From assembly GCF_044582145.1 (NCBI RefSeq), contig NZ_JBDODO010000001.1: a stretch of DNA of 64,000 nucleotides. One strand, given 5' to 3'. This document shows positions 25,651 to 35,217 of the stretch, in pieces. The position numbers were made by a program, and so were the translations under genes. Origin of the DNA: Guyparkeria sp016278265 (GTDB lineage: Bacteria; Pseudomonadota; Gammaproteobacteria; Halothiobacillales; Halothiobacillaceae). Within the stretch, counting starts at the first letter, position 1. Every line of letters begins with the position of its first letter. Below the pieces are notes generated by a model. That model was given only the letters and a program-made list of their open reading frames with translations. It made no database searches and was not told the origin of the DNA.

Positions 25651-26913
25651 ATGACGGTAGCCCGACACCTCGGCATCGACGTCGGCACCTCGGGGCTGCG
25701 CATCGCCGCCCTGGATGCCGCCGGTCATTGCCTCTGGCTGGAAAAGGCCGACTGGCCGGCGCCACCGACCCATCACGGCCACAAGCAGAGCCCGGCCGAC
25801 TGGTGGCAGGCCTTCGACAGGCTGATGAGTCAGCTGGGCGAAGAGGGTCGGCTGGCCGACGTCGACTCACTGGCCTTTGCCGGCACCTCGGGCACGGTGC
25901 TGACCACAGGCGCCGACGGCCAGCCGGAAGGGCCGGCGCTGATGTACGACGACCCGCAGGGGAGCGAGCAGCTCGCCGCGTTGCGCCAACTCGAACTCGA
26001 TCCCGACGCCCAGTTGTCCGCGCTGGCCCGCTGGCGATGCCTGGCCGAGGAGCGCGGCCAGAGCGGGCGACCGGTCAGCCAGGCCGACTGGTTCGTCGCC
26101 CGCCTGACCGGCCAGCATGTCAGCGACAGCAACAACGCGCTCAAGTGGGGCTTCGATGCGGTGGCCGAGCAATGGCCCTCCGCCCTTCTCGAACGATTCG
26201 GCGACCGGCTGCCCGAGGTCCATCGCCCCGGCACCGCCATCGGGCCCGTCACGCCCCAGCTGGGCCGACGCTGGGGCCTGCCGGAGGGTGTAGTCGTGGC
26301 CGCTGGCACCACCGATTCGATGGCGGCCCTCTGGGCCAGCGGTGCGACCGACGAGGGCGACGGGGTGACCAGCCTGGGCTCTACGCTGGCGTTGAAACTG
26401 ATCAGCACCCACCCGGTGAGTGACGCGGCCAGCGGGGTGTACAGCCATCGATTCGGTGACCGGTTCGCGGTCTCCGGGGCGTCCAATACCGGCGGTCGCG
26501 TACTGGCCGCCTTCTTCGACAGCGAGGAATTGGTCAGCTTAAGCCAATCGATCGACCCGACGGCCCCGGACACCCTGGGTTACTGGCCGCTGGCCGGGCG
26601 AGGCGAGCGGTTCCCGGTGGTCGCACCCGACATGAGCCCGCGCCTGACGCCGCGCCCGAATGACCCGGCCCTCTTCCTCGGCGGGCTGTTGCGCGGCATC
26701 GCGCGGATCGAGGCGTTGGGTTATCGGCGCTTCGCCGCGCTGGGCGGCACGGCCGTGCGGCGGGTGCTCTCCTCCGGCGGGGGGGCACACAACCCGGTGT
26801 TCGCCCGCATCCGCGAACGCGCACTGGGCGTGCCCGTGCAGATGGCCGAGCACACCGAGGCAGCCGTGGGCGCGGCACGGCTGGCGGCATTGGCGAACGG
26901 AGAGAGAACGTGA
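25651..26913 (+). CDS. FGGY-family carbohydrate kinase (xylulokinase/ribulokinase-like)
   Basis: The 420-residue ASKHA-fold kinase begins HLGIDVGTSGLRIAALDAAG (phosphate-1 loop). It has a second nucleotide motif in VVAAGTTDSMAALWASG, and RRVLSSGGGAHNPVFARIRE in the adenosine-binding part. It is shorter than E. coli XylB (484) and resembles the compact pentulose kinases of cyanobacteria and plants that act on D-ribulose. The exact sugar cannot be read from the sequence. The ATG at 25651 has AGAGG upstream and lies 17 bases after queF; cysZ overlaps its stop codon. Confidence 0.82.
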   Translation: MTVARHLGIDVGTSGLRIAALDAAGHCLWLEKADWPAPPTHHGHKQSPADWWQAFDRLMSQLGEEGRLADVDSLAFAGTSGTVLTTGADGQPEGPALMYDDPQGSEQLAALRQLELDPDAQLSALARWRCLAEERGQSGRPVSQADWFVARLTGQHVSDSNNALKWGFDAVAEQWPSALLERFGDRLPEVHRPGTAIGPVTPQLGRRWGLPEGVVVAAGTTDSMAALWASGATDEGDGVTSLGSTLALKLISTHPVSDAASGVYSHRFGDRFAVSGASNTGGRVLAAFFDSEELVSLSQSIDPTAPDTLGYWPLAGRGERFPVVAPDMSPRLTPRPNDPALFLGGLLRGIARIEALGYRRFAALGGTAVRRVLSSGGGAHNPVFARIRERALGVPVQMAEHTEAAVGAARLAALANGERT

Positions 26914-27665
26914 CCCAACCACTCACCCAAGTGGCACGCGAAATGGGCGGGCTGGGTTACTGGCTGGCCGGTTGGCGTTTGATGTGGCAGCCCGGCCTGC
27001 GCCGGTTCACCCTGATCCCGCTTTTCATCAACACCCTGCTGTTCGGCCTGGCCGGCTGGCTGCTGCTGAACCTCGCCGGCGACTGGGTCGCGGGCCTGCT
27101 GCCCGAGTGGCTCGATTTCCTCTACTGGCTGCTGATGCCAATCGTGGTGCTCGGCCTGCTGCTGGCGACCTTCTTCACCTTCACGCTGGTCGCCAACCTG
27201 ATCGCCGCGCCGTTCAATGCCGTGCTCGCCGCGAGGGTCGAGTCTCACCTAACCGGCGAGCCGCCGCCTGAAGACGGCCAAGGAGTGATTGCCGGCGCGG
27301 TTGGCGCGGTGGCCGGCGAGGTCGGCCGATTGCTCTATCTCGCGGCCTGGGCGGTCCCGCTGGTGATCCTGTGGTTCATCCCGGGCCTGAACCTGCTGGC
27401 ACCGTTCGCCTGGTTCGTCTTCTCGGCCTGGATGATGAGCCTGGAATACGTCGACAACGCGGCCGGCAACCACGGGCTGTCATTTGCCGAGCAACGTCGT
27501 CGGTTGCGCCAACGACCCGCACTCACGCTCGGCTTCGGCAGCCTGATGACGCTGATGACCATGGTGCCCGTGGCGAATTTCTTCGCGATGCCGGTGGGCG
27601 TCTGCGGGGCGACCCGGATGTGGGTCGAGGGATTCGAGGGGAAGACACTCAGACGAGAGGCCTGA
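26910..27665 (+). CDS. cysZ: CysZ/EI24-family membrane protein
   Basis: The 251-residue inner-membrane protein has four main hydrophobic segments and the CysZ-type motifs FTLIPLFINTLLFG, LVANLIAAPFNAVLAARVE and LEYVDNAAGNHGLSFAEQRR. CysZ proteins conduct sulfate into the cytoplasm for cysteine synthesis. cysE, the serine acetyltransferase of the same pathway, is in the window at 38 kb. It starts with GTG overlapping the kinase stop (GTGA). No clear terminator is visible before the convergent der gene. Confidence 0.85.
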   Translation: MTQPLTQVAREMGGLGYWLAGWRLMWQPGLRRFTLIPLFINTLLFGLAGWLLLNLAGDWVAGLLPEWLDFLYWLLMPIVVLGLLLATFFTFTLVANLIAAPFNAVLAARVESHLTGEPPPEDGQGVIAGAVGAVAGEVGRLLYLAAWAVPLVILWFIPGLNLLAPFAWFVFSAWMMSLEYVDNAAGNHGLSFAEQRRRLRQRPALTLGFGSLMTLMTMVPVANFFAMPVGVCGATRMWVEGFEGKTLRREA

Positions 27666-27759
27666 GAGCTCAGAGCCGTAAGCCGGAAGCGGCACAACCT
27701 TCAATGCCGCCGGCGCGTTTCCCAGGCGTCGCCTGCGAGCCTGCCCGGCCAAGCCGGAC

Positions 27760-29178
27760 TCAGCGCTTGCGCGGCTCGCGGCCCGCCGAGCGTCGACGGG
27801 ACTCGGCCTTCTTCTGCTTGACCTTCTGCAGCGGGGTGCGCCGGTCGACCTTGCCCTCGTAGGGGTTCGAGTCGGTGCGGAATTCGATCCGGATCGGCGT
27901 GCCCATCAGGTCGTGTTCGCGGCGGAAGTAAGACTCGAGGTAGCGGTGGTAATGCCCCGGCAGGCGCTTGGTCTGCTTGCCGTGAATGACGATGATCGGC
28001 GGGTTGCTGCCGCCCTGGTGGGCATAACGCAGACGGATGCGCCGGCCGTGTACCAGCGGCGGCTGATGCTGCTCCACGGCGGCACCCAGCGTCCGGGTCA
28101 GCGCATTGGTCGAGATCGAGCGCATGGCCGCTTCATAGGCCTGATCCACGCTCTCGAACAGGTGACCCACGCCGGTGCCGTGCAGGGCGGAAATGCGATG
28201 GATCTTGGCGTAATTGATAAAACCGAGCTTGCGCTCGATTTCCGAGGCCACGCGCTCGCGCACGTCAGACTCCAGCCCATCCCACTTGTTGACCGCGATC
28301 ACCAGCGCTCGGCCACGCTCGTGGATGAAACCCAGCAAGTGCTGGTCCTGCTCGGTAATGCCGGTATGCGCGTCGAGCACCAGGATCACGACATTGGCCG
28401 CATCGATCGCCTGCAGCGTCTTGACGATACTGAACTTCTCGATCGCCTCGCCGACACGCGACTTGCGCCGCACCCCGGCGGTATCGATCAGCGTATAGGG
28501 CTTGTCGTCTCGTTCGAAGGGAATCTTGATCGAGTCGCGGGTGGTGCCCGGCTCGTCGAAGGCGAGCACGCGCGACTCGCCCAGCAGGCGGTTGGTCAGT
28601 GTTGACTTGCCCACGTTGGGACGGCCGACCAGGGCGACGGTGATCCCTCGCCCCTCGGGCTCCTCCGCCGGCTCCTCGGCGAGCTCCGGCGGCAGCATGG
28701 TCTCGAGCCGCTCCCACAGCCCGCCGATCCCGCGCCCATGCGAGGCAGCGATGTACTCCGGCTCACCCATGCCCAGTGCCCAGAACTCGGCCTGCACCTC
28801 GTGCTCGTCGACGCCGTCGGTCTTGTTGACCACCAGCAGAAACGGCTTGCCGGCGCGGCGCAACTCCGCGGCGATCTGCTCGTCGGCAGCGGTCAGCCCG
28901 GCACGCCCATCGACGAGGAAGGCGATCACATCGGCCTCCTCGACGGCCAGCCAGGCCTGATCCTCCATCAAGGCCTCGATGCCGCCGCGCTCGCCGGTCA
29001 GCCCGCCGGTGTCGATCACCAGCCAGCCACGCTCCTCGTGGTAGGCCTCGCCGTACTGCCGATCGCGGGTCAGGCCGGCGAAATCGGCCACCAGCGCATC
29101 GCGACTGCGAGTGAGCTGGTTGAACAGCGTCGACTTGCCCACGTTGGGACGGCCGACCAGGGCGATAACGGGTTTCAT
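27760..29178 (-). CDS. der: Ribosome-assembly GTPase Der (EngA)
   Basis: The 472-residue protein has two tandem GTPase domains. Both G1 motifs read GRPNVGKSTL (near residues 8 and 187), with G3 motifs DTGG and DTAG and G4 motifs NKTD and NKWD. A C-terminal KH-like domain carries a basic tail (KVKQKKAESRRRSAGREPRKR). It acts in 50S subunit maturation. It is the last gene of the hisS-yfgM-bamB-der series. Confidence 0.97.
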   Translation of the reverse strand: MKPVIALVGRPNVGKSTLFNQLTRSRDALVADFAGLTRDRQYGEAYHEERGWLVIDTGGLTGERGGIEALMEDQAWLAVEEADVIAFLVDGRAGLTAADEQIAAELRRAGKPFLLVVNKTDGVDEHEVQAEFWALGMGEPEYIAASHGRGIGGLWERLETMLPPELAEEPAEEPEGRGITVALVGRPNVGKSTLTNRLLGESRVLAFDEPGTTRDSIKIPFERDDKPYTLIDTAGVRRKSRVGEAIEKFSIVKTLQAIDAANVVILVLDAHTGITEQDQHLLGFIHERGRALVIAVNKWDGLESDVRERVASEIERKLGFINYAKIHRISALHGTGVGHLFESVDQAYEAAMRSISTNALTRTLGAAVEQHQPPLVHGRRIRLRYAHQGGSNPPIIVIHGKQTKRLPGHYHRYLESYFRREHDLMGTPIRIEFRTDSNPYEGKVDRRTPLQKVKQKKAESRRRSAGREPRKR

Positions 29179-29214
29179 CGGATCATGGGACTCGTGGGGA
29201 GGCGAAGGCCAAAG

Positions 29215-30366
29215 TTAATCAAGCGTGAACACCCGGAGCTCGCCGTCACGGGTGACCGCCAGGCCCTGGCCGTCGACCTGCTGGATCGGGTCGATCAGTG
29301 GATCGCCCCAGTCGGCCCGGCCGACCAGCGCGCCGCTGGTGGTCGATAGCACGTGCACGTAGCCCTCACGATCACCAACGACCAAATGACCGTTGATCAG
29401 GGTCGGGCCGGTCAGGCCGCGGTGCTTGAGATCCGATTGACGCCACAGGGCATCGCCGCTGCGGCGATCGATCGCCCAGATCACGCCGTCGGCGTCGCTC
29501 AGGTAGAGCGCGCGACCACCGGCAGCGATGTTATTGGTGTTGGAGAAGTCGCGTGACCACAGCTCGCGACCACCCTGGGCGGCCAGGGCGACCAGCTTGC
29601 CCTGGTAGGTCGCGGCGTAGAAGACGCCATCGGCGAACACCGGCGTGGCATCGACGTCGACCATGCGATCGACGTCGGTCCGGCCGGTCGGCAGTGCCAC
29701 GGACTGGCTCCACAGCTCCCGGCCGTCCTCGCGGGCGAACACGGCAATCGTGCCGTCGTCGAAACCGGCGGCCAGGGCGTCGGGGAACATCAGCACGCGG
29801 CCCTGCCCCTGCAGGGTCAGGGCAGGCGGGTTCTTCGACTGGCGCCAACGCACCTCGCCGGTGTCGGCATCCAGCACGGCCAGCGTGCCATCGCGACCGC
29901 GTACGGCCACGTCACCAAAACCGACCGACGGCGCGGCATCCACGGAACTGCGAATCGAGGTGTCCCAGCGACGCTCGCCACTGTCAGCAGCCAGGGCGAA
30001 GACTCGACCGTCCTCGCTGCCGAAGACGACGATCCCTTCGCCAGCCCCGCCACCGACACTCAGGTCGGCACCGAGATCGACCGACCACAGCCGCTTGCCC
30101 GACTCAAGATCGTAGGCGAGCACGTCGCCCTTGGGGCCGGCCACGAACACGCGCCCCTCATCCTCGACCGGCGCGATGGCGGTCAGGTGATTGTCTTGAT
30201 CGCCGCCAGACGATGCGCTCCAGGCGACCCGGGGCGGCTTCTCGTTTTCGATTTCCTGCAGCGGCGTGGGCTTGACCAGCTCGCGCGGTGCCGAGCAGCC
30301 GGCCAGAACGATGGCAACGCCCGCGACCAGCGGCAGGGTCCAACGATGGTATTGCGTGGTCATCAT
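29215..30366 (-). CDS. bamB: Outer membrane assembly lipoprotein BamB
   Basis: The 383-residue lipoprotein has a signal ending VLAGCSAPRE, with Cys23 as the acylation site. Eight PQQ-type beta-propeller repeats follow (for example GRVFVAGPKGDVLAYDLESGKRLW and GTLAVLDADTGEVRW). It supports BamA in folding outer membrane proteins. It overlaps the yfgM-like gene by 4 bases and precedes der, the conserved arrangement. Confidence 0.95.
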   Translation of the reverse strand: MMTTQYHRWTLPLVAGVAIVLAGCSAPRELVKPTPLQEIENEKPPRVAWSASSGGDQDNHLTAIAPVEDEGRVFVAGPKGDVLAYDLESGKRLWSVDLGADLSVGGGAGEGIVVFGSEDGRVFALAADSGERRWDTSIRSSVDAAPSVGFGDVAVRGRDGTLAVLDADTGEVRWRQSKNPPALTLQGQGRVLMFPDALAAGFDDGTIAVFAREDGRELWSQSVALPTGRTDVDRMVDVDATPVFADGVFYAATYQGKLVALAAQGGRELWSRDFSNTNNIAAGGRALYLSDADGVIWAIDRRSGDALWRQSDLKHRGLTGPTLINGHLVVGDREGYVHVLSTTSGALVGRADWGDPLIDPIQQVDGQGLAVTRDGELRVFTLD

Positions 30367-30986
30367 GACGCCTCCTCTGCGTTTGCCGGCAGGCTGTCGA
30401 GCTTCATCTGCAGCAGGCCATTGCCGGCATCCGACTCGACGGCGGTTTCGTAGGCCTTGCGGGCGGCGACCAGATCGCCTTTCTCGGCGAGGATATCGCC
30501 GCGCAGTTCGGCGAACAGCCCGTCGAACCCGGCCGGCGGGTTGGCCAGTCGCTCGAGCGCGGCGTCATGTTTCCCCTGGGCCCAGAGCACGCGGGCGAGC
30601 CGCAGGTCGACCGTCGCGACCAGCTGGGCACGGTCGGCGCTCTCGCGTGCCCGCTCGAGATAGGACGTGGCCGTTTCGAGATCGTTGTTCTCGACGGCGG
30701 CACCAGCGCCAATCAGCCAGGCCAGCGAGGTGTAGCTGGTGCCGTCGTGGCTGGTGGCCACCTCGCGCGCCCGCTCGACCACGTCGCCTTCGCCACGGGC
30801 CGCCATCTGCTCGAGATTGGCAAAGGCCGCGGAGGCCGAGGCGACCCGGCTGTCCTGCCAGCCCTGCCAGCCCTGCCAGCCAATCAGCCCGGCAATGCCG
30901 AGCACGACCCCGGCGATCACCGTCTTGCCGTGCTCCGACCACCAATCGCGGATGCGTTCAATCTGTTCTTCGTCTGAGGCGACCAT
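30363..30986 (-). CDS. yfgM: YfgM-like periplasmic TPR protein
   Basis: The 207-residue protein has an N-terminal cytoplasmic patch (ASDEEQIERIRDWWSEHGK), a transmembrane helix (TVIAGVVLGIAGLIGWQGW) and periplasmic TPR_21-type repeats (residues about 45-200). YfgM works with PpiD at the Sec translocon. Its location between hisS and bamB supports the assignment. Confidence 0.92.
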   Translation of the reverse strand: MVASDEEQIERIRDWWSEHGKTVIAGVVLGIAGLIGWQGWQGWQDSRVASASAAFANLEQMAARGEGDVVERAREVATSHDGTSYTSLAWLIGAGAAVENNDLETATSYLERARESADRAQLVATVDLRLARVLWAQGKHDAALERLANPPAGFDGLFAELRGDILAEKGDLVAARKAYETAVESDAGNGLLQMKLDSLPANAEEAS

Positions 30987-31004
30987 AGGGGTTCCCGAAA
31001 TACG

Positions 31005-32255
31005 TTAGTTAGTGGCCAAAAGGCCGTCGAGGGCGTCCACGGCGACGGTCTGCTGCTCGCCGTCGCCGCGCAGCGGCTTGACCGAGACCTGCTCGCCGAC
31101 CTCGTCCTCGACGATCAGCGCGGTCGCGGCGCCACTGCGATCCGCGCGCTTGAACTGTGCCTTGAGGCTGCCGCCGTCGAGATTACACTGCACCCGCCGG
31201 CCGACCAAGGTGCGGCGCAGGCGGTCGGCCAGCCGTAATCCCGCCCCCTGGCGGTCCGCTTCCGGCACGATCACGTAGATGTCGGCCCGGCCGGCGTCCG
31301 CCGGCGTCTCGGCCAGCGACAGCAGTCGCTCGATGCCGATAGCGAACCCGGCCGCCGGCGTGGCCCGACCGCCGAGCTGTTCGACCAACCCGTCATAGCG
31401 ACCGCCCGCGCAGATGGTGCCCTGGGCACCGAGCGACTCGGTGATCCACTCGAACACCAGCTTGTTGTAGTAGTCCAGCCCGCGCACCAGCCTCGGGTTG
31501 ACCCGATACTCGATGCCCAGCGCGTCGAGCAGATCGCAGGTCCGCTGAAAATCGGCCGCCGAATCCTCGTCGAGGTAATCGGCCAGCTTCGGTGCCGCCT
31601 CGAGAATCTCCTGGATCGCCGGGTTCTTGCTGTCGAGCACACGCAAGGGGTTCTCGTGCAGGCGACGGCGCGCCTCTTCGTCGAGCTGGTCGGCATGGCC
31701 CTCGAGGTACTCGATCAGCACCTCGCGGTGGCGGGCACGCGCCTCGGGCTGACCCAGGGTGTTGACCTCCAGGCGCACGTCCTGAATGCCGAGGCGGTCC
31801 CACAGTGAGGCGGCCATCTGGATCAGCTCCACCTCGAGTTCCGGGCCGGCGACGCCGAAGGTCTCGACACCGAACTGGTGAAACTGGCGATAGCGCCCTT
31901 TCTGCGGGCGCTCGTGGCGGAACATCGGCCCGGTGTACCACAGGCGCCGCTGCTGGTTGTGGATGATGCCGTGCTGCAGGCAGGCGCGTACGCACCCCGC
32001 CGTGCCCTCCGGGCGGAGGGTGAGCGAATCGCCGTTGCGGTCGTCGAAGGTATACATCTCCTTCTCGACGATGTCGGTCACCTCGCCGATCGACCGGGCG
32101 AACAGCGCGGTCTGCTCGACGATCGGCATGCGGATCTCTTCGTAACCGAAGGCGGCAGCGGTCTCGCGCAGCGCCGTCTCCAGCCCCTGCCAGGCAGGGG
32201 TGTCGTCGGGCAGCACGTCGTGCATGCCCCGGATGCTCTTGGGCGTCTTACTCAT
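31005..32255 (-). CDS. hisS: Histidyl-tRNA synthetase
   Basis: The 416-residue class II synthetase has motif 1 around IRGMHDVLPDDTPAW, motif 2 in LWYTGPMFRHERPQKGRYRQFHQ, the HisRS-specific RGLDYYNKLVFEW and motif 3 GFAIGIERLL. The C-terminal anticodon-binding domain spans about residues 325-416. It charges tRNA-His. It lies 12 bases downstream of ispG. Confidence 0.97.
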   Translation of the reverse strand: MSKTPKSIRGMHDVLPDDTPAWQGLETALRETAAAFGYEEIRMPIVEQTALFARSIGEVTDIVEKEMYTFDDRNGDSLTLRPEGTAGCVRACLQHGIIHNQQRRLWYTGPMFRHERPQKGRYRQFHQFGVETFGVAGPELEVELIQMAASLWDRLGIQDVRLEVNTLGQPEARARHREVLIEYLEGHADQLDEEARRRLHENPLRVLDSKNPAIQEILEAAPKLADYLDEDSAADFQRTCDLLDALGIEYRVNPRLVRGLDYYNKLVFEWITESLGAQGTICAGGRYDGLVEQLGGRATPAAGFAIGIERLLSLAETPADAGRADIYVIVPEADRQGAGLRLADRLRRTLVGRRVQCNLDGGSLKAQFKRADRSGAATALIVEDEVGEQVSVKPLRGDGEQQTVAVDALDGLLATN

Positions 32256-32267
32256 CGTGGGATCAGG

Positions 32268-33389
32268 TTATCGGTCGTCGCTGGAATCGTGGGCCGCCTC
32301 ATGGGCGGCCTTGTCCCGGGCGACGCGCTCGCGAATGGTGTGTTCGATCTGGTCGACCAGCTCTTCCTCGGATAGCTTGCGCGAGGGCTTGCCGTCGACG
32401 TACAGGAGATTGGGCTGGCCGCCAGTCAGGCCGATGGCCGCCTCGCGGGCCTCGCCGGGCCCGTTGACCACGCAACCGATCACGGCGACGTCCATGGGCA
32501 GGTCAATGTCCTCGATGCGCTCTTCCAGGGCGTTGACGGTCTTGATGACGTCGAACTCCTGGCGGGCGCAGGACGGGCAGGCGATCAGGTTCACGCCGCG
32601 GCTGCGCAATTTCAGCGACTTCAAGATGTCCCAGCCGACCTTGACCTCCTCGACCGGGTCGGCGGCCAGCGAGACGCGCAGGGTGTCGCCGATGCCCTCG
32701 GCCAGCAGCATGCCCAAGCCCACGGCCGACTTGACCGCCCCGGCGCGCGGGCCACCCGCCTCGGTGATGCCGAGATGCAGCGGCTGCTCGATCTGGGAGG
32801 CGAGCTTGCGGTAGGCGCCCAGCGTCATCCAGACGTCGGAGGCCTTCAGCGAGACCTTGAATTCGGGGTAGTCGAGCCGGTCGAGGATATCGATGTGCCG
32901 CAGGGCGGACTCGACCAGCGCGTCCGGCGTCGGCTCGCCGTACTTCTGCTGCAGGTCCTTCTCCAACGAGCCGGCATTGACGCCGATACGCAGCGGAATG
33001 CCGTGGTCACGCGCCGAGTCGATCACCTGGCGCACCCGGTCCTCGCGGCCAATGTTGCCCGGGTTGATACGCAGGCAGTCGGCGCCGAGTTCCGCCACGC
33101 GCAGGGCGATGCGGTAGTCGAAGTGGATGTCGGTGATCAGCGGGATCGAGACCCGCTGCTTGATCTTGCCGAAGGCCTCGGCGGAATCCATGTTGGGCAC
33201 GGAGACCCGCACGAGGTCGGCGCCGGCCGCTTCCAGACGCTGGATCTGCGCGACAGTCGCCTCGACATCACAGGTATCGGTGTTGGTCATCGACTGGACG
33301 GAGATCGGCGCATCGCCGCCCACGCCCACGGATCCGACCTGGATCCGACGGGACAAGCGACGCGTCACCGGAACCGGTTGAAAACTCAT
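32268..33389 (-). CDS. ispG: 4-hydroxy-3-methylbut-2-en-1-yl diphosphate synthase
   Basis: The 373-residue [4Fe-4S] enzyme converts MEcPP to HMBPP, the step before IspH. Conserved motifs are VGGDAPISVQSMTNTDT, the TIM-barrel segment CLRINPGNIGREDRVRQVI, and the cluster ligands in CPSCARQEFD and GCVVNGPGEA. It uses ferredoxin or flavodoxin electrons. It overlaps rodZ by 4 bases. Confidence 0.97.
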   Translation of the reverse strand: MSFQPVPVTRRLSRRIQVGSVGVGGDAPISVQSMTNTDTCDVEATVAQIQRLEAAGADLVRVSVPNMDSAEAFGKIKQRVSIPLITDIHFDYRIALRVAELGADCLRINPGNIGREDRVRQVIDSARDHGIPLRIGVNAGSLEKDLQQKYGEPTPDALVESALRHIDILDRLDYPEFKVSLKASDVWMTLGAYRKLASQIEQPLHLGITEAGGPRAGAVKSAVGLGMLLAEGIGDTLRVSLAADPVEEVKVGWDILKSLKLRSRGVNLIACPSCARQEFDVIKTVNALEERIEDIDLPMDVAVIGCVVNGPGEAREAAIGLTGGQPNLLYVDGKPSRKLSEEELVDQIEHTIRERVARDKAAHEAAHDSSDDR

Positions 33390-34432
33390 GAATTCCCCAC
33401 GGTCGTTCGCAGCACGCCGGTGTTATCGCTCGACTCACCCAGCTCAACCGGTTCGCCCTGGTATTCAACTTCGAACCCCTCGGGATGCCCCAGCACCAGC
33501 GAGAAGGGTCCGGCCGCTTCGGCAAACGCGCGCTCCTCGCCAGCCGCCAGCACGTCGTACATCAACCGCTCGCCATTGCCGTCACGCACCTCGACCCAGC
33601 TGTCGGCACGGGTGGCACGCAACAGCAGGGCCGGCGGTTTGTCGGCAGCCGTCTCGGTGGAGGCAGCGGATGCCTCATCGCTTGGCTCGCCATCGGCTGG
33701 ATCGGCGGACTGGCCCTCGGCCAGCGGATCGCGGCCTTCCGCCGAGGAACCGATCGCGGCCAGGCGCTCACCGGGCAGCGCCAGCGAGACACTCTCGGTC
33801 GGCGAAGGGGCCTTGGTCGGCGGTGCCGGGGGCGCGTCGAGTGCGCCGTCGATGACCGGTCGTCCGTCGCCCGAACCCTCACCGTCAACCGGGGCCGAAT
33901 CGGCGTTGGTTGAGGACTCTGCCGTCTCGCCCCGCAGGTCATTCCACCAGGACTGGACACGCTCGGCATCCAACTGCGACAGGCCGAGCACCACGACCGC
34001 GATGAGGATCAGAATGCCGAGCCACCCCAGCAGGCGACGGCCACCACCTCCACCGCGAGTTTCCATGACATCCAGTGTCGGGTGGATTCCGCCCTGCACG
34101 GTGCCGTTGTCCGGGACGCGTTGGGCATTGTACTGGGCGATCAACTCATCACCGTCCAGACCCAATTGCCCCGCCCAGGTGCGCAAGTAGGCAAGGATGT
34201 ACGGGCGGCCCGGTACGGCATCGAGCTCGTCACGTTCGATGCGCTCGATCAACTTAAGATCGAGGTTGAGCGGCTGAGCCAGGTCGGCAGCGCTCAGGCC
34301 GGCGGCTTCGCGGCCCCGCCGGATTCGTTCGCCGACGCTGGGGCCGGTTACGTCCTGCCCAAGGGTGATCGCCTCGTCCGGCCCGCGCGTCGTTTCTCCG
34401 ACTGCGGGTTCATGCCGCTCCTGCTCGCTCAT
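33386..34432 (-). CDS. rodZ: Cytoskeletal protein RodZ
   Basis: The 348-residue bitopic protein connects MreB to the wall-elongation machinery. An N-terminal helix-turn-helix (RIRRGREAAGLSAADLAQPLNL, residues about 34-100) precedes a transmembrane helix (LLGWLGILILIAVVVLGLSQL). A low-complexity Asp/Glu/Ala/Pro linker then leads to a C-terminal DUF4115 beta domain (DSWVEVRDGNGERLMYDVLAAGEERAF). It lies between pilF and ispG. Confidence 0.94.
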   Translation of the reverse strand: MSEQERHEPAVGETTRGPDEAITLGQDVTGPSVGERIRRGREAAGLSAADLAQPLNLDLKLIERIERDELDAVPGRPYILAYLRTWAGQLGLDGDELIAQYNAQRVPDNGTVQGGIHPTLDVMETRGGGGGRRLLGWLGILILIAVVVLGLSQLDAERVQSWWNDLRGETAESSTNADSAPVDGEGSGDGRPVIDGALDAPPAPPTKAPSPTESVSLALPGERLAAIGSSAEGRDPLAEGQSADPADGEPSDEASAASTETAADKPPALLLRATRADSWVEVRDGNGERLMYDVLAAGEERAFAEAAGPFSLVLGHPEGFEVEYQGEPVELGESSDNTGVLRTTVGNS

Positions 34433-35217
34433 CGACTGCCTTCCTGTTCCAGTGCCTGGGCCTGGGCCTCCGGCGAATCCGGGAATCGGCCCCGCAGGAT
34501 CAGGCGGTGGTTATTCAATGCCTGCTCGTCACTCACCGCGCGGTCGATCGCGATCGCGACGCTCAGCGACCGTGGAGTGTGCCGGTGGCGCGACTCGTAT
34601 TGACGCATCGCCTCCGCCGCCTCGCGTCCTTCACCGGTTTCCAGCAAGGCCTGCGCGAGGCCCAGCAGGGCGGCCGGCTGGCGAGCGCCTTCGTCCATGG
34701 CACGACGGAACTGGGCCAGCGCCTGGGTCTGATCGCCCGCCTGCTGGTAGCAGCGGCCGGAGTTGACCAGGGCGTACTCGGGGGTCTCGTACAAGGGGTC
34801 GCCGTAGGCTCGGCGAAACATCGCCTGGGCCCGCTCGTAATCGCCCTGCGAGCAGAGAAAACCGCCGTAGTTGTTGGCCATGTCCGAATTTTCGCCATCG
34901 AGGCGAACGGCCTGGGCGAATGCCTTGGCGGCCTTGTCGTCCTCCCCCAGACGCTGGAGCAGCAGGGCATGGACGTGGTGGGCCGGGGCATAGCCGCTAT
35001 CGAACCGGATCGCCCGACGGACCTTCTCCATCGAGACCTTGAGCTCACCCTGGCGCATGTAGCCCGCGGCCAGCTCGGTGTTAATCTCGGCGGCCTGACG
35101 ATTTTCGCCGACGTGGCGCTCGATCGAGCCACGATCGCTCTCCATGCCACCGGTCGTCGCGCAGCCGGTCAAACCGAGCAGGACCAGCGCGCACACGCTC
35201 AACAGGCGGTGGCTCAT
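34429..35217 (-). CDS. pilF: Type IV pilus biogenesis lipoprotein PilF (PilW-type pilotin)
   Basis: The 262-residue TPR lipoprotein has a lipobox LTGC at residues 16-19 and about six TPR units (from AEINTELAAGYMRQGELKVSMEKVRRAI onward). PilF transports and assembles the PilQ secretin in the outer membrane. It overlaps rlmN by 4 bases and rodZ by 4 bases, the usual rlmN-pilF-rodZ order. It complements the minor-pilin operon at 5-12.7 kb. Confidence 0.94.
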   Translation of the reverse strand: MSHRLLSVCALVLLGLTGCATTGGMESDRGSIERHVGENRQAAEINTELAAGYMRQGELKVSMEKVRRAIRFDSGYAPAHHVHALLLQRLGEDDKAAKAFAQAVRLDGENSDMANNYGGFLCSQGDYERAQAMFRRAYGDPLYETPEYALVNSGRCYQQAGDQTQALAQFRRAMDEGARQPAALLGLAQALLETGEGREAAEAMRQYESRHRHTPRSLSVAIAIDRAVSDEQALNNHRLILRGRFPDSPEAQAQALEQEGSR